Origin: an uncultured Clostridia bacterium
GTDB lineage: Bacteria > Bacillota > Clostridia > Christensenellales > Pumilibacteraceae
Reading direction: 5' to 3'
Assembly: GCA_947089425.1 (NCBI GenBank)
Contig: CAMUKG010000003.1
Span: 87,551-151,550, forward strand
Length of the DNA: 64,000 nucleotides
Shown: positions 15,139 through 24,437 of the stretch, one piece after another
Position numbering within the stretch: position 1 is the first letter of the stretch
How the letters are laid out: each line of letters starts with the position of its first letter
Position numbers and translations under genes: made by a program
The notes under the pieces: model-generated
Seen by the model: the letters and a program-made list of their open reading frames with translations, nothing else
Told to the model about the DNA's origin: nothing
Database searches by the model: none

Positions 15139-17169
15139 ATGGCAAAAGGCATAACGGTAGGAAAATGGATTTGGTATCCCGACGATTTCGAAATAGAGCT
15201 GTCGGCACGTTTCATGTTGCGCAGATTCGAGCGCGACGTGCCCATACCGCCGTTTTGGAAACAATATTCTTGTTGGCGTAACGTGAAGTTTACTAAAAAG
15301 GCTAAGCTTGACGAGCCCGAAACTCTTTTCGTTACCGCAGAGGGAATTTTCAACGTTACCGTAGACGGAGCGTACGTTTACGACGCCGACGGGAAATACG
15401 AGTTGACGGCGGGCGAACACGAAGTCGTGATAAGCGTTGCCGCCGAGAAAGGACTCCCTGCCGTAAAAGCGGACGGGAACGTTTTCGCAACCGACGGAAG
15501 TTATTTAGTTACTTGCAACGACCATAACTATATGCCCGCCGCTTTCAACGATTGTCTTGTTTACGGCGATTCCACCCCCAACAACGTGAAACTTCCCGAA
15601 AAAGTTTGCGAGCCCGTTCGCACGCTTAAAAAGGGAAATACGATGATATACGATTTTGGACGCGAGCTTTTTGCGCGCGTGAGGTTGCTCGGCGCAAAAA
15701 AAGGACAAATCGCCAAAATTTACTACGGCGAGTCGGAAGAAGAGGCGGCGGACTTCGATTGTTGCGAGCTCACCGCGAAACTAGAAATTGCGGGCGACGT
15801 TGCCGAAACGGACAACTGCCAAGCGTTTAGATTTTTGGCGGTGAAAGGGGCGAGCTTTAACTCGGTGCAAGCGCTTTCGGAGTATTTGCCTCAACCGCGC
15901 GAAGCTACTTTTTATTCGAGCGATTCGCTTTTAAACAAAATTTTCGACGTTTCCAAATATACGCTTTCGCTCACAACCCGCGAGTTTATTATAGACGGCA
16001 TAAAGCGCGACCGTTGGGTTTGGTCGGGCGACGCCTATCAAGGTTATCTTATGGATTACTACTGCTTTTTCGATAAAGACGCGGCGCGCCGAACAATGCT
16101 CGGCATGTTCGGACGCGAGCCTTTCGATTTGCACTTAAACCACATAATGGACTATACCTTTTACTGGATTATGGGCTTTTGCGACTATTATCGCTACACG
16201 GGAGACAAAGAGTTTACTTTGCGTAACCTATCCAAAGCGGTGAGCGCTCTCGAATATTGCATATCGCGCACCGACGAAAGCGGACTCATGAAAGGGCTCG
16301 ACGGCGACTGGGTGTTTATCGATTGGGCTGATAACCTCGACAACACGGGCGAAGTAAGCTTCGAAAATATGCTGTATTGCATTTCGCTAGGAATGCTCGG
16401 CGAACTCTTGCGTTCGTTCGGCAAAGAGGAAGAGGCTGTTAGATATGAAACGCTTCGCGCACGCGTTGCCGAAAAGCTCGAAAAATTTTGGGACGAAGAA
16501 AAAGGCGCGTATATTCATTCTTTTAAAGACGGCGTGCCCGACGGAAAAATTTTCCGCTATGCAAACATTTTTGCGATTATTTACGATTTGTGTTCGCCCG
16601 AACGCCAAAAGCGCATTGTGGATTGCGTTTTAAAATCCGACAAGGTGCAGGCTATTACAACTCCGTACATGCGCTTTTACGAGCTTGCCGCGTTGATGAA
16701 AGCGGGCGAAACGGAATACGTGCTCGACGAAATACGCGATTACTGGGGCGGAATGCTCGGCGAGGGCGCCACTACTTTTTGGGAGACTTACGACAGGCGA
16801 CAAAAGGGCGACGAAAAATACGCTATGTACGGGCGGCGATACGGAAAGAGCCTTTGCCACACTTGGGGCGCGAGTCCTCTTTACTTGCTCGGAAGATACG
16901 TTGCGGGATTACAGCCCGCCGATTGCGGCAAGTCGTTCGTTTTGGAGCCTAAGCTCGCGGGACTGGACTTTCTCGAATACTCGTTGCCTTTCGGCGACGG
17001 CGAAATAACTTTGCGGGTAAAAAACGGAGGAATAAAAGTTTTAAGCACCGCAATGAGCGGAACGCTCGTGTGGAACGGAAAGCGTTATCGCGTTGAAGCG
17101 GGGCGCGAATTAAATTTGGCGACTGTGCCTACGGGGAAAGAATATGCAGTTCAATATGAAAATGTTTGA
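15139..17169 (+). CDS. GH78-like alpha-L-rhamnosidase, cytoplasmic
   Basis: A 676-residue enzyme without a signal peptide. Residues ~1-270 form beta domains; an (alpha/alpha)6 barrel follows, then a C-terminal beta domain. The barrel carries the GH78 signature FIIDGIKRDRWVWSGDAYQ (about residues 276-294), whose Asp/Glu positions include the general acid in the family, and GATTFWETYD (about 539-548), holding the conserved catalytic-base Glu. The family hydrolyses terminal alpha-L-rhamnose from glycans or glycosides. First gene after the locus promoter; the AraC gene overlaps its last codons. rhaA/rhaB at 60.6-63.6 kb can process the released rhamnose, which supports the assignment. Some relatives act on other sugars, so the exact substrate is open. 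Confidence 0.8.
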   Translation: MAKGITVGKWIWYPDDFEIELSARFMLRRFERDVPIPPFWKQYSCWRNVKFTKKAKLDEPETLFVTAEGIFNVTVDGAYVYDADGKYELTAGEHEVVISVAAEKGLPAVKADGNVFATDGSYLVTCNDHNYMPAAFNDCLVYGDSTPNNVKLPEKVCEPVRTLKKGNTMIYDFGRELFARVRLLGAKKGQIAKIYYGESEEEAADFDCCELTAKLEIAGDVAETDNCQAFRFLAVKGASFNSVQALSEYLPQPREATFYSSDSLLNKIFDVSKYTLSLTTREFIIDGIKRDRWVWSGDAYQGYLMDYYCFFDKDAARRTMLGMFGREPFDLHLNHIMDYTFYWIMGFCDYYRYTGDKEFTLRNLSKAVSALEYCISRTDESGLMKGLDGDWVFIDWADNLDNTGEVSFENMLYCISLGMLGELLRSFGKEEEAVRYETLRARVAEKLEKFWDEEKGAYIHSFKDGVPDGKIFRYANIFAIIYDLCSPERQKRIVDCVLKSDKVQAITTPYMRFYELAALMKAGETEYVLDEIRDYWGGMLGEGATTFWETYDRRQKGDEKYAMYGRRYGKSLCHTWGASPLYLLGRYVAGLQPADCGKSFVLEPKLAGLDFLEYSLPFGDGEITLRVKNGGIKVLSTAMSGTLVWNGKRYRVEAGRELNLATVPTGKEYAVQYENV

Positions 17170-17956
17170 ACCCGACCGAACGTTTGCGGTTAATCGCAGC
17201 GTGGGTTATGAATCGGTGCTCGAACACAATCACAGCTTTGTGGAACTCGTTTATGTTGAGAGCGGAACGGCAATGCAAAAAATAGGGTTCGAGAGCATGA
17301 AACTCAAAAAGGGCGACGTGTTTGTTATTGCGGACGACAGCAAACATTCCATTCGTCCGAGTTGCGAAGAAAGCAATTTTCGGATTATCAACGTGATTTT
17401 CGAAAAAGAGTTTATAGATGTTGACTATTCGGCGTTTTTGCCTTGCTTTCCCGCCAACTTTCACGACGACAGCGAAACGGTGAAATTTATCAAAAAATGC
17501 TACGACGAATACGAAACGCGCACCGAAAACTTCGAGTGGAGAATACGGGGATATATTTACCTAATACTCGCGTCGGTGGCGGAAGCGATTTCACGCACCA
17601 AGCAACGAAGCCACCGAAATCACAGAGGAGACTACGTTCATGCGGCTACGGCGTTCATGCACGAGAATTTTGCGCAAAAGCTTACGCTCGAAGACGTTGC
17701 GGCAAGCGTGGGGCTTACGAGCGGTTATTTGCAAAGACTGTTTCGGCAAGAGAGAAACACGTCGGTGGTGGAGTATCTGCTTCGCTACCGAGTGGAGCAA
17801 GCTTGCAAAATGCTTATGGAAACGGATGAAACGGTGTATGAAATAAGTAGGGAAATAGGTTTTTCGGACGTTAAAAACTTTCATTATTATTTCAAAAAAA
17901 TGTTCGGCGTAACGCCCAACGAGTTTCGCAAAACACATAGCGAAGAGAGGACTTGA
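17144..17956 (+). CDS. AraC-family transcriptional regulator
   Basis: A 270-residue protein with an N-terminal cupin-like sugar-sensing domain (HNHSFVELVYVESG, GDVFVIADDSKHSI, about residues 28-70) and a C-terminal double helix-turn-helix (about 165-262): LTLEDVAASVGLTSGYLQRL, then EISREIGFSDVKNFHYYFKK and the closing FGVTPNEFRK. It overlaps the rhamnosidase by 26 bp, with GGGGAAAG before the ATG. AraC regulators in such loci usually activate neighbouring genes in response to a sugar. The shared TTTACTATTG element at two promoters of this locus (15070, 30382) is the best candidate for its binding site; that link is inference. Confidence 0.9.
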   Translation: MQFNMKMFEPDRTFAVNRSVGYESVLEHNHSFVELVYVESGTAMQKIGFESMKLKKGDVFVIADDSKHSIRPSCEESNFRIINVIFEKEFIDVDYSAFLPCFPANFHDDSETVKFIKKCYDEYETRTENFEWRIRGYIYLILASVAEAISRTKQRSHRNHRGDYVHAATAFMHENFAQKLTLEDVAASVGLTSGYLQRLFRQERNTSVVEYLLRYRVEQACKMLMETDETVYEISREIGFSDVKNFHYYFKKMFGVTPNEFRKTHSEERT

Positions 17957-17994
17957 AATGTTGAATAACTTTTGTGAAAAGGAGGCTACGCCAA

Positions 17995-19476
17995 ATGATT
18001 GATTCGAGCACTTTGGCATTATCCGCGAACACCGCGCCGAAAAAACGCACGTTCCGCGAAAAATTCGATTCCTCGCCTAACATTTTGCGCGGCGGAATTG
18101 CGGCGGCGTGCGCGCTTGCGGCAATACTTATTTTGGTTTTCGCGCCCATATTCACGTTCGGCGACGAATCGGTGTCGCTCAGCGTTGGCATCGGCTTTTT
18201 CGCGCTATTGAAGGCGCTCGCGGGCGGCGGCGCGTATGAAATCGAACACGTCGAATTCGGAACGCTTTCGGTAATAGTTCCCTCAGTAGCCGCAACGCTC
18301 GTGCTCATCACTTTTGCGCTGTGGCTCGCGTGCCTTATCTTGGGTGTTTTGAGTGCGTTCGGCAAACTCGGCGGAAAAGACAGAATCGTGCTTGCGTCGG
18401 CAAACTTCGCGGCTTTCGCTTGGCAAGCGATTACGTTCGTAGTTCTTATTGCGTCCAAAAGTTTGAAAGCCGAAAATATTTACGGAGAGCAAACGGCGTT
18501 TTACCGCACGTTTTCGCTTACCGCAACTTATTTGGTGTGTATGCTGTTGTCGCTCATTGCGGGCGGGTGCTCGCTCGGAGTAAACGGCAAAAACGTGAAA
18601 AACGTGCGGCGTTACAAGCTTATGTATTTGTTCTTGCTTCCCGCCGCCGTGCTCGTGGTTATTTATAACCTTTATCCCATGCTTCTCTCGTTCTGCTTAT
18701 CGCTTAAAGATTACGTTATTGCCGACGGAATTTGGGGAAGCGCATGGGTGGGCTTTAAAAACTTTAAAACGATTTTCGTGGACCCCGACATGTTGCGCAT
18801 TATAGGAAACACTATTCTTATAAGCGTGCTCAGAATGGTTATATCAATTATTCCGCCCATAATTTTGGCGGTTATGCTGTTCGACATGGGCGCGAGAAAG
18901 GTGCGCAAGGGAATACAGACGATTATATATATTCCGCACTTTTTCAGTTGGGTTGTGGTGTACGCAATAGCCTACGCTTTCGTGAACCCCGACGGACTCC
19001 TTAACAATCTTTTCAGCGGAGACGTGCACATACTTGCCAACGAGAGCGCGTTTATACCCATGCTTTTAATCACTGATTTGTGGAAAGAATGCGGCTGGGG
19101 CACAATCCTCTACATGGCGGCGCTCACTAACGTTGACCCGAGCTTACACGAGGCGGCGGCAATCGACGGCGCGGGTCCCGTGAAAAGACTGTTTAAAATC
19201 ACGTTGCCTTCGATTACGCCAACCATTGTTTTCACCACCGTTATGGCTGTGGGCAATCTGCTTAAAGGCGCGGGCTACGAGCAAATAATGCTTTTCGGCT
19301 CCGACATTATGAAGAGCGCGCAAGTTATCGACACATGGGTTGTGTGGAGAGGACTGCAACGGCTTCAATACGGTTTGGGCGCGGCGGTGTCGTTCTTCCA
19401 ATCGTTTATAGGAATGCTAATGGTAATCGGATGCAACGCGCTTTCAAAGCGTTGGGTGGGCGTATCGCTGTATTGA
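17995..19476 (+). CDS. LplB-type ABC sugar permease with an extra N-terminal membrane domain
   Basis: A 493-residue protein; AGGAGG (17980-17985) lies 9 nt before the ATG at 17995, deciding against an upstream GTG. The C-terminal ~290 residues are a normal binding-protein-dependent permease (YKLMYLFLLPAAVLVV onward) with the EAA loop LHEAAAIDGAGPVKRLFKIT that contacts the ATPase. Before this sits an unusual ~200-residue extension with about four hydrophobic helices (residues ~33-195); LplB permeases are normally ~300-320 residues. It forms the transmembrane channel with the next gene. No ATPase gene is present, so a shared MsmX-like ATPase elsewhere is likely. Some clostridial permeases carry such extensions, but their job is unknown. 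Confidence 0.9.
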   Translation: MIDSSTLALSANTAPKKRTFREKFDSSPNILRGGIAAACALAAILILVFAPIFTFGDESVSLSVGIGFFALLKALAGGGAYEIEHVEFGTLSVIVPSVAATLVLITFALWLACLILGVLSAFGKLGGKDRIVLASANFAAFAWQAITFVVLIASKSLKAENIYGEQTAFYRTFSLTATYLVCMLLSLIAGGCSLGVNGKNVKNVRRYKLMYLFLLPAAVLVVIYNLYPMLLSFCLSLKDYVIADGIWGSAWVGFKNFKTIFVDPDMLRIIGNTILISVLRMVISIIPPIILAVMLFDMGARKVRKGIQTIIYIPHFFSWVVVYAIAYAFVNPDGLLNNLFSGDVHILANESAFIPMLLITDLWKECGWGTILYMAALTNVDPSLHEAAAIDGAGPVKRLFKITLPSITPTIVFTTVMAVGNLLKGAGYEQIMLFGSDIMKSAQVIDTWVVWRGLQRLQYGLGAAVSFFQSFIGMLMVIGCNALSKRWVGVSLY

Positions 19477-19495
19477 GCGAAATCACGGAGGCAAT

Positions 19496-20383
19496 ATGAT
19501 AAAAGGAAAAAGCGACAAAGCATATCAAGGCGTATGCGCGGCGGTGGCGATAATATTCGCTCTTATCTGCCTGTATCCGCTTTTATACACGGTGTTTCTT
19601 TCGTTTTGCACCGAAAAAGAATGGCTCAATAGCAGCGGCGCGATTTGGTATTTTCCCAAGCACCCTACGGGCGCGGCATACGTCAAAATTCTCGGTTCTA
19701 CGGGAGTTGTGCTTCGCTCTTTGTGGGTATCGTTGGAGCGCACCTTGCTCGGTACCGTTCTCGGACTCGTAGTAAACGTTTTGGCGGCATACGCTCTTTC
19801 GCGCAAAGATTTGCCCGGCAAAGGCGTATTCGTGAAAGTTATGCTTCTCACCATTCTGTTCAGCGGCGGACTTATTCCCACATACCTCACCATTCAGTCT
19901 ACGGGACTCATCGATACGGTGTGGGCGCTCGTGGTTCCCGGTTTATTCTCGGCGTGGAACGTGCTCATTTTAAAGCAGTTCATGGAGGGCATTCCTCGCG
20001 AGCTCGAAGAGGCGGCGGAAGTGGACGGCGTTTCCACTGTGGGGAAACTGTTCTACATAATACTTCCCATGTCGAAGGCGGTGCTCTCGGCGATTTGCAT
20101 GTTTACAATAGTGGGGCACTGGAACAACTGGTTCGACGTGAGTATTTACATTAAAGACCCCAAGCTGTGGACTCTTCAATACTATGTTAAAGTGAATTTC
20201 GACAACACGGCGGGACTCGACCAAGGCAAGCTCGACTTTTTAATCGGACAGGGTTCGGCGGTTAGTTCTATAACCATGAAAATGGCTCTCACCGTAATAT
20301 CGGTTGTGCCCATGCTGATTATATATCCGTTTTTTCAAAAGTACTTTACGCAGGGCGTTTATATCGGCGCCGTTAAAGGATAA
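19496..20383 (+). CDS. LplC/YtcP-type ABC sugar permease
   Basis: A 295-residue permease with GGAGG 5 nt before the start and six predicted membrane helices. The EAA loop LEEAAEVDGVSTVGKLFYII (about residues 165-184) marks the ATPase contact, and the C-terminal FFQKYFTQGVYIGAVKG is characteristic of the LplC/YtcP group. It pairs with the preceding permease and the following lipoprotein to make an importer for a complex oligosaccharide. It lies 19 bp after the first permease and 30 bp before the lipoprotein, one transcription unit. Confidence 0.95.
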   Translation: MIKGKSDKAYQGVCAAVAIIFALICLYPLLYTVFLSFCTEKEWLNSSGAIWYFPKHPTGAAYVKILGSTGVVLRSLWVSLERTLLGTVLGLVVNVLAAYALSRKDLPGKGVFVKVMLLTILFSGGLIPTYLTIQSTGLIDTVWALVVPGLFSAWNVLILKQFMEGIPRELEEAAEVDGVSTVGKLFYIILPMSKAVLSAICMFTIVGHWNNWFDVSIYIKDPKLWTLQYYVKVNFDNTAGLDQGKLDFLIGQGSAVSSITMKMALTVISVVPMLIIYPFFQKYFTQGVYIGAVKG

Positions 20384-20413
20384 AAACAAAACCAAATTAA
20401 GGAGAAAAATATT

Positions 20414-22081
20414 ATGAGAAAAAAGTTTGCTAAAATTGCGGCTCTTATTATGGGCGTAGTTTGCTGTTTTGCGGCAACGGGTTGCGACGACGTGAGTTCT
20501 AAAAAACCGTCGAACAACGCGCACTCCGTTAAAATGCTCGTTTCGGGCTACGTGAATTTACCCACCGACGAGAGCGACCCCTATCGCAAATGGGTGCGTG
20601 ACAATTACGGTCTCGACGTTAAACTTACGGCTGTGGGCAACCTTTCGGGCACGGCGGTTGCGGAATTTGCGTCTAACGACAAGCCCGACATTGTCGTGTT
20701 CGACAACATGAACGAATACGCCACAATCGCGGAGCAAAAAGTGCTCTTGGAAGACTGGACGCCTTATCTTTCGCAAATGCCCAACGCGTCGAAAATCGTG
20801 AATATGAAAGACGCGGGCAATCCTACGGGCGATTCGGTGGCAAAGCAGATGATGAGCGACGGCGAAAAGCTTAAAGGCGTGTGGACTCTTCCCGACACTC
20901 CCACTTGGTCGCTTAAAATTCGCGAAGACTGGGCGGAGGAATACCGCGCTACCACTACGGGCGGTTCGAATTATCCTGCAGGAAATACGGCTACAAACGG
21001 CGGAGCTTGGCAACCGCTCACGCCCGAAGACCTTATAAATTTTGCACGCTGGATAAAAGCCAACAAACCTAATTGCTATGCGTTTACTTCGGCGGGCAAT
21101 CAATCTTCGCTCGGAACGCTCGGAAACTGGCTTCCCTTAATGTGGGGCACCGTTGCCGAACTTCCTTACGGCGCTTACGTAACGCAAGACAACAAAGTGT
21201 CTTTCCCCGTAGTTGACGGCTCGCACGAACAATATATAAACTACTTAAAGCAAATTTGCGACGAGCAACTCATAGACCCCTCGTGGTATGTGCAAAGCTG
21301 GGAAAGTAAGACCAAAACGAAACAAGGGCTTATAGGAATAGAATGGTATCCCGGTTCGATTACAATGGAAACGCAACTGAACAACGAGGGCAAAGACACC
21401 GTTAACTGGTGGAAAACTTACGCTCTTCCTTGCGCGGAAGGGTACGACGGCGGCTATATGCCTATGGAAGGCTACGTGGGTAAAATTATTTGCGTATCCA
21501 AACGCGCGGCGCTCAATAAAGAAAAGATGAACGCCATTGTTAAGTTTATCGACGATTGCCTCGTTTACTTCGACGAGAGCAAAGGCGAATACGTTCGTCC
21601 CGCTGGCTACGACGCGCTTCGTTGGGGCGTGGGAGTGGAAAACGGTTGCGAGTATAAAGACATAGAGGGAAGCGACTACAAATACGTTAACACGTCCGAC
21701 ACCGACGAACACAAATTTTATCGCAACACAACGCAAGGCGCGGGCGCTTACGACTGGGGCGCGTGGATTGCCACCACCAAAGACGGCGTTATTCAGGGTA
21801 GCACCGAGCAAGTAGACGCGATTACGAAAAAGGTGGTGGAGCACAATTCCATTACCGCCAAAATGAAGTCTAAGGTGCAAATAGGAAGCTCCTTAAACCT
21901 CGACGCCACAAAAGTGAAAGACCTTAACACCAACCAAATTCGTTGGGAATACGGCTATGTTTCGGGAAGCAAAGTGGACTCTTACACAACTTTCCTCAAT
22001 AAGTGGAAAACGCAATGGGGCGGCAACGATTTGCTCGTTGAAGCCGAAAACCAGTTTAGAGAATTCGGAATTTTAAAATAA
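20414..22081 (+). CDS. LplA-type extracellular solute-binding lipoprotein
   Basis: A 555-residue protein with AAGGAG before its ATG. The N-terminus has basic residues, a hydrophobic stretch and a lipobox ending AATGC (Cys about residue 24), so it is lipid-anchored outside the membrane. Its length fits the large family 1 binding proteins of LplABC systems. Typical segments are NDKPDIVVFDNM, EDWTPYLSQMP, GVWTLPDTPTWSLKIREDW and a C-terminal Trp-rich region. It captures the oligosaccharide for the two permeases upstream. A strong stem-loop directly after the stop may raise its transcript level relative to downstream genes. Confidence 0.93.
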   Translation: MRKKFAKIAALIMGVVCCFAATGCDDVSSKKPSNNAHSVKMLVSGYVNLPTDESDPYRKWVRDNYGLDVKLTAVGNLSGTAVAEFASNDKPDIVVFDNMNEYATIAEQKVLLEDWTPYLSQMPNASKIVNMKDAGNPTGDSVAKQMMSDGEKLKGVWTLPDTPTWSLKIREDWAEEYRATTTGGSNYPAGNTATNGGAWQPLTPEDLINFARWIKANKPNCYAFTSAGNQSSLGTLGNWLPLMWGTVAELPYGAYVTQDNKVSFPVVDGSHEQYINYLKQICDEQLIDPSWYVQSWESKTKTKQGLIGIEWYPGSITMETQLNNEGKDTVNWWKTYALPCAEGYDGGYMPMEGYVGKIICVSKRAALNKEKMNAIVKFIDDCLVYFDESKGEYVRPAGYDALRWGVGVENGCEYKDIEGSDYKYVNTSDTDEHKFYRNTTQGAGAYDWGAWIATTKDGVIQGSTEQVDAITKKVVEHNSITAKMKSKVQIGSSLNLDATKVKDLNTNQIRWEYGYVSGSKVDSYTTFLNKWKTQWGGNDLLVEAENQFREFGILK

Positions 22082-22087
22082 TGTTGT

Positions 22088-22136
22088 TAATAACGCGCAA
22101 ACGCGCTTTTGCCGAAAGGCGGGTTTGCGCGTATTA
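22088..22136 (+). promoter_or_regulatory. stem-loop after the binding-protein gene
   Basis: TAATAACGCGCAAAC (22088-22102) pairs with GTTTGCGCGTATTA (22123-22136), with one bulge. Inside it GCC-GAAA-GGC forms a tetraloop hairpin. No T run follows, so it is more likely an RNA-stabilising or partial-attenuation element than a full terminator, as seen after binding-protein genes in sugar ABC operons. Confidence 0.6.
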
Positions 22137-22164
22137 AAAATAAAAGAAGAGAGGGCTAATAACT

Positions 22165-24333
22165 ATGAAAGAGATGAGAAGAAGAACTATGCTATTGAGT
22201 TCCGTGTGCGTGGCCGTGCTGCTTGCGGCAGTGCTCGCGCTTTGCGGAACGGGGGTTGAGGGAGCTTCGCGCGCGAGCGCCGCAGAAAACGAGAGCGCGC
22301 CCACAACGGTAACTTACGATTTCACTTCCGCCGAACAACTTAACGATTTTGCGACTTTTTGGTCGAGCGGAGACTGTTCGAGCGGAGCCGAAAGCAAACA
22401 GTTTTCGGAGCATTGGTCGCACGACGCGACTGCGGGAAAAGTGGTTAGCGCCACCGCTCACGGAAGTAATCAGGGTTGGACAAATATAGCCCAACTTGTG
22501 CTTACAAAATACAAGTTTACCAACTTTGAAGCCGAAATTCAAATCAATCATGCAAGCGGTTCGCAAGGCGGATGGATGGGATTACAATTTTGGAAAGCGG
22601 CTAATTCTTCCGCAGGACGCAAGGGCGGTTACTTTGCTTTTATACAAAGGGAAGGGCATGTTACTTTGTGGAACGACGGAGAAGGCGGATACGACAATAA
22701 TACCTATGAGGGTAGAGCAAATAACTTTGACAATAGCGTTACTTCGCTTTTGACTGTGCGGATTGTTGGCAAAGATTTTTCCGTGAAACTTACTTCGCTT
22801 GACGGACAAACCGAATATGCCAAAAAGGAAGGCACGCTCACGCAAGACATGCTTCCGAATACGGGTTTGGTTTCGCTCACGAGTTGCGACGACCAACACG
22901 AATTCCATTCATTTAAAATAACGAATTTAAACGGAGAGGGCAACCCCATTCCTTTGGAAGAGATTATAAAACTCGATAGTCTTACGCTCGACAAAACCGT
23001 AACTTCGGTGAAAGAGGGAGAAACTATTGAGCTCGGCTACACGCTCGACCCCGTTTCGGCAACGGGAAAAGTGGACGTGAACTGGGCTTCGAGCGATACT
23101 TCGGTTGCAGTAGTAAGAAACGGCAAAATCACGGGGCTCAAAGCGGGCGCCGCGAAAATTACCGCAACCGTCGCAATCGACGCGACTAAAACCGACAGCT
23201 TAGACATTACGGTTACTGCCGCCGACAAGACAACTCACTATTTCACGTTCGAAAACGAAGAGGTGATGAGCGAATTCACTGCGTCGTTCGTTGAAAGCGC
23301 AAGCAAAGACGGCGGAGCCGAAGAGTACGGCGAGCACTGGACGGTTGACGGCGGACTTTTGAAGAGAAAGAATTTTCCCGAAAGCAACGATGCGGGCAAT
23401 AACCATGCGTGCTTGTATTTGAACGACAGAGTCACCGACTATTTCGAAACGACTCTCGTGTATCGCAATGCCGCCGACGCCAACGGTTGGTTCGGAATCG
23501 CTTCGGGCGCTCTTTTATACACGAAACGTTGCCAAGACGAAGGGCTCGGAACGTTTATGCAATACGACGGAAAGCCTACCGTTTGGGGAAAAGGCACGGG
23601 CATAACCGAACTAACCGTTGCGAACTACGGCAAAACCGAGTGGCACATTTTGAGAGTGCGCGCCTACGGCGACACGGTGGAAATGTACCTCGACGACATG
23701 AGTGTTCCCGCGCTTACCAAGAGCGGACTTGAACTTAACAAAGGTAATGTGGGAATTCTCACTACGGGGCAAGGCGAATTTGAAATCCGCAGTTTCGAAT
23801 TCAAATATCTTGACGAAAACGGCGACGTTATAGATTTTTCTGATATAGAAAGCATTGCAATAAAGAACAAAATTCAAAAAGCTACTGTGGGCGAAACTTT
23901 CACGCTCGAAATCGAAACTACGCCCGCCACCGACAAAACGCTCGAATATTCTTTCTCCACGTCGGACAGCAACGTGGCGTTCGTGAGCGGCAACACTTTG
24001 CGGTTTATTACCGACGGCGAAGTTACGGTAACGGTAGTGTGCACCAAAGACAAGCGGCTTACCGACTCTATGACCGTAACTGTGGAGAAAAAGGCTGAGC
24101 CCGAAAAACCGCCCGTAGAACCCGAAAACCCCGATGATAAAGACCCCGAAGAACCCGACGATAAAAACCCCGACGACGGAAAAACCGAACCCGACACAAA
24201 CGGGGGGGGGACTTCGAAAAAGGGCTGTAAGTCGGCGGTAGCGACAAGCGCGCCTTTCGCGCTCGCGGCGCTTGCTCTCACGGGAGCGGCGGTTCTTCTC
24301 GGAAAGAAAAAAAGAACGAACGAAAACAAATAG
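22165..24333 (+). CDS. surface protein with two LamG/DUF1080-like and two Ig-like domains and a Gly-Cys sorting signal
   Basis: A 722-residue secreted protein. A signal peptide (residues 1-~38) is followed by a concanavalin-like beta domain (~45-260; WMGLQFWKAAN, FAFIQREGHVTLW), a BIG_2-type Ig domain (~270-350; SVKEGETIELGY), a second beta-sandwich of the same kind (~355-555) and a second Ig-like domain (~565-640). A Pro/Glu/Asp-rich linker then leads to TSKKGCKSAVATS, a hydrophobic helix and the tail GKKKRTNENK. These beta-sandwich domains usually bind or process glycans. The Gly-Cys tail recurs in three more proteins of this locus. A 9-G tract (24202-24210) encodes the Gly-Gly-Gly just before the signal; loss or gain of one G would remove the anchor. 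Confidence 0.8.
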   Translation: MKEMRRRTMLLSSVCVAVLLAAVLALCGTGVEGASRASAAENESAPTTVTYDFTSAEQLNDFATFWSSGDCSSGAESKQFSEHWSHDATAGKVVSATAHGSNQGWTNIAQLVLTKYKFTNFEAEIQINHASGSQGGWMGLQFWKAANSSAGRKGGYFAFIQREGHVTLWNDGEGGYDNNTYEGRANNFDNSVTSLLTVRIVGKDFSVKLTSLDGQTEYAKKEGTLTQDMLPNTGLVSLTSCDDQHEFHSFKITNLNGEGNPIPLEEIIKLDSLTLDKTVTSVKEGETIELGYTLDPVSATGKVDVNWASSDTSVAVVRNGKITGLKAGAAKITATVAIDATKTDSLDITVTAADKTTHYFTFENEEVMSEFTASFVESASKDGGAEEYGEHWTVDGGLLKRKNFPESNDAGNNHACLYLNDRVTDYFETTLVYRNAADANGWFGIASGALLYTKRCQDEGLGTFMQYDGKPTVWGKGTGITELTVANYGKTEWHILRVRAYGDTVEMYLDDMSVPALTKSGLELNKGNVGILTTGQGEFEIRSFEFKYLDENGDVIDFSDIESIAIKNKIQKATVGETFTLEIETTPATDKTLEYSFSTSDSNVAFVSGNTLRFITDGEVTVTVVCTKDKRLTDSMTVTVEKKAEPEKPPVEPENPDDKDPEEPDDKNPDDGKTEPDTNGGGTSKKGCKSAVATSAPFALAALALTGAAVLLGKKKRTNENK
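24202..24210 (+). repeat. poly-G tract (9 G) before the sorting signal
   Basis: Nine consecutive G encode Gly-Gly-Gly. With 8 G the frame continues LRKRAVSRR then stop; with 10 G it reads DFEKGL then stop. Either slip deletes the membrane helix and basic tail but leaves all folded domains. Confidence 0.9.
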
Positions 24334-24343
24334 TTAAATAAAA

Positions 24344-24406
24344 GTTCGGCTTTAAGCGCGACGGCGAATAACGACTGAAAATAGCGGTCGCGCTTAGACC
24401 CCGAAC
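24344..24406 (+). promoter_or_regulatory. long nested hairpin between two carbohydrate-locus genes
   Basis: GTTCGG (24344-24349) pairs with CCGAAC (24401-24406) and AAGCGCGAC (24354-24362) with GTCGCGCTT (24387-24395), around a 24-nt loop. No T run follows. Probably an RNA structure affecting the downstream lipoprotein gene; its role is unknown. Confidence 0.5.
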
Positions 24407-24437
24407 GTAAAAAATAGGAGGTAACAAAGACACAATC

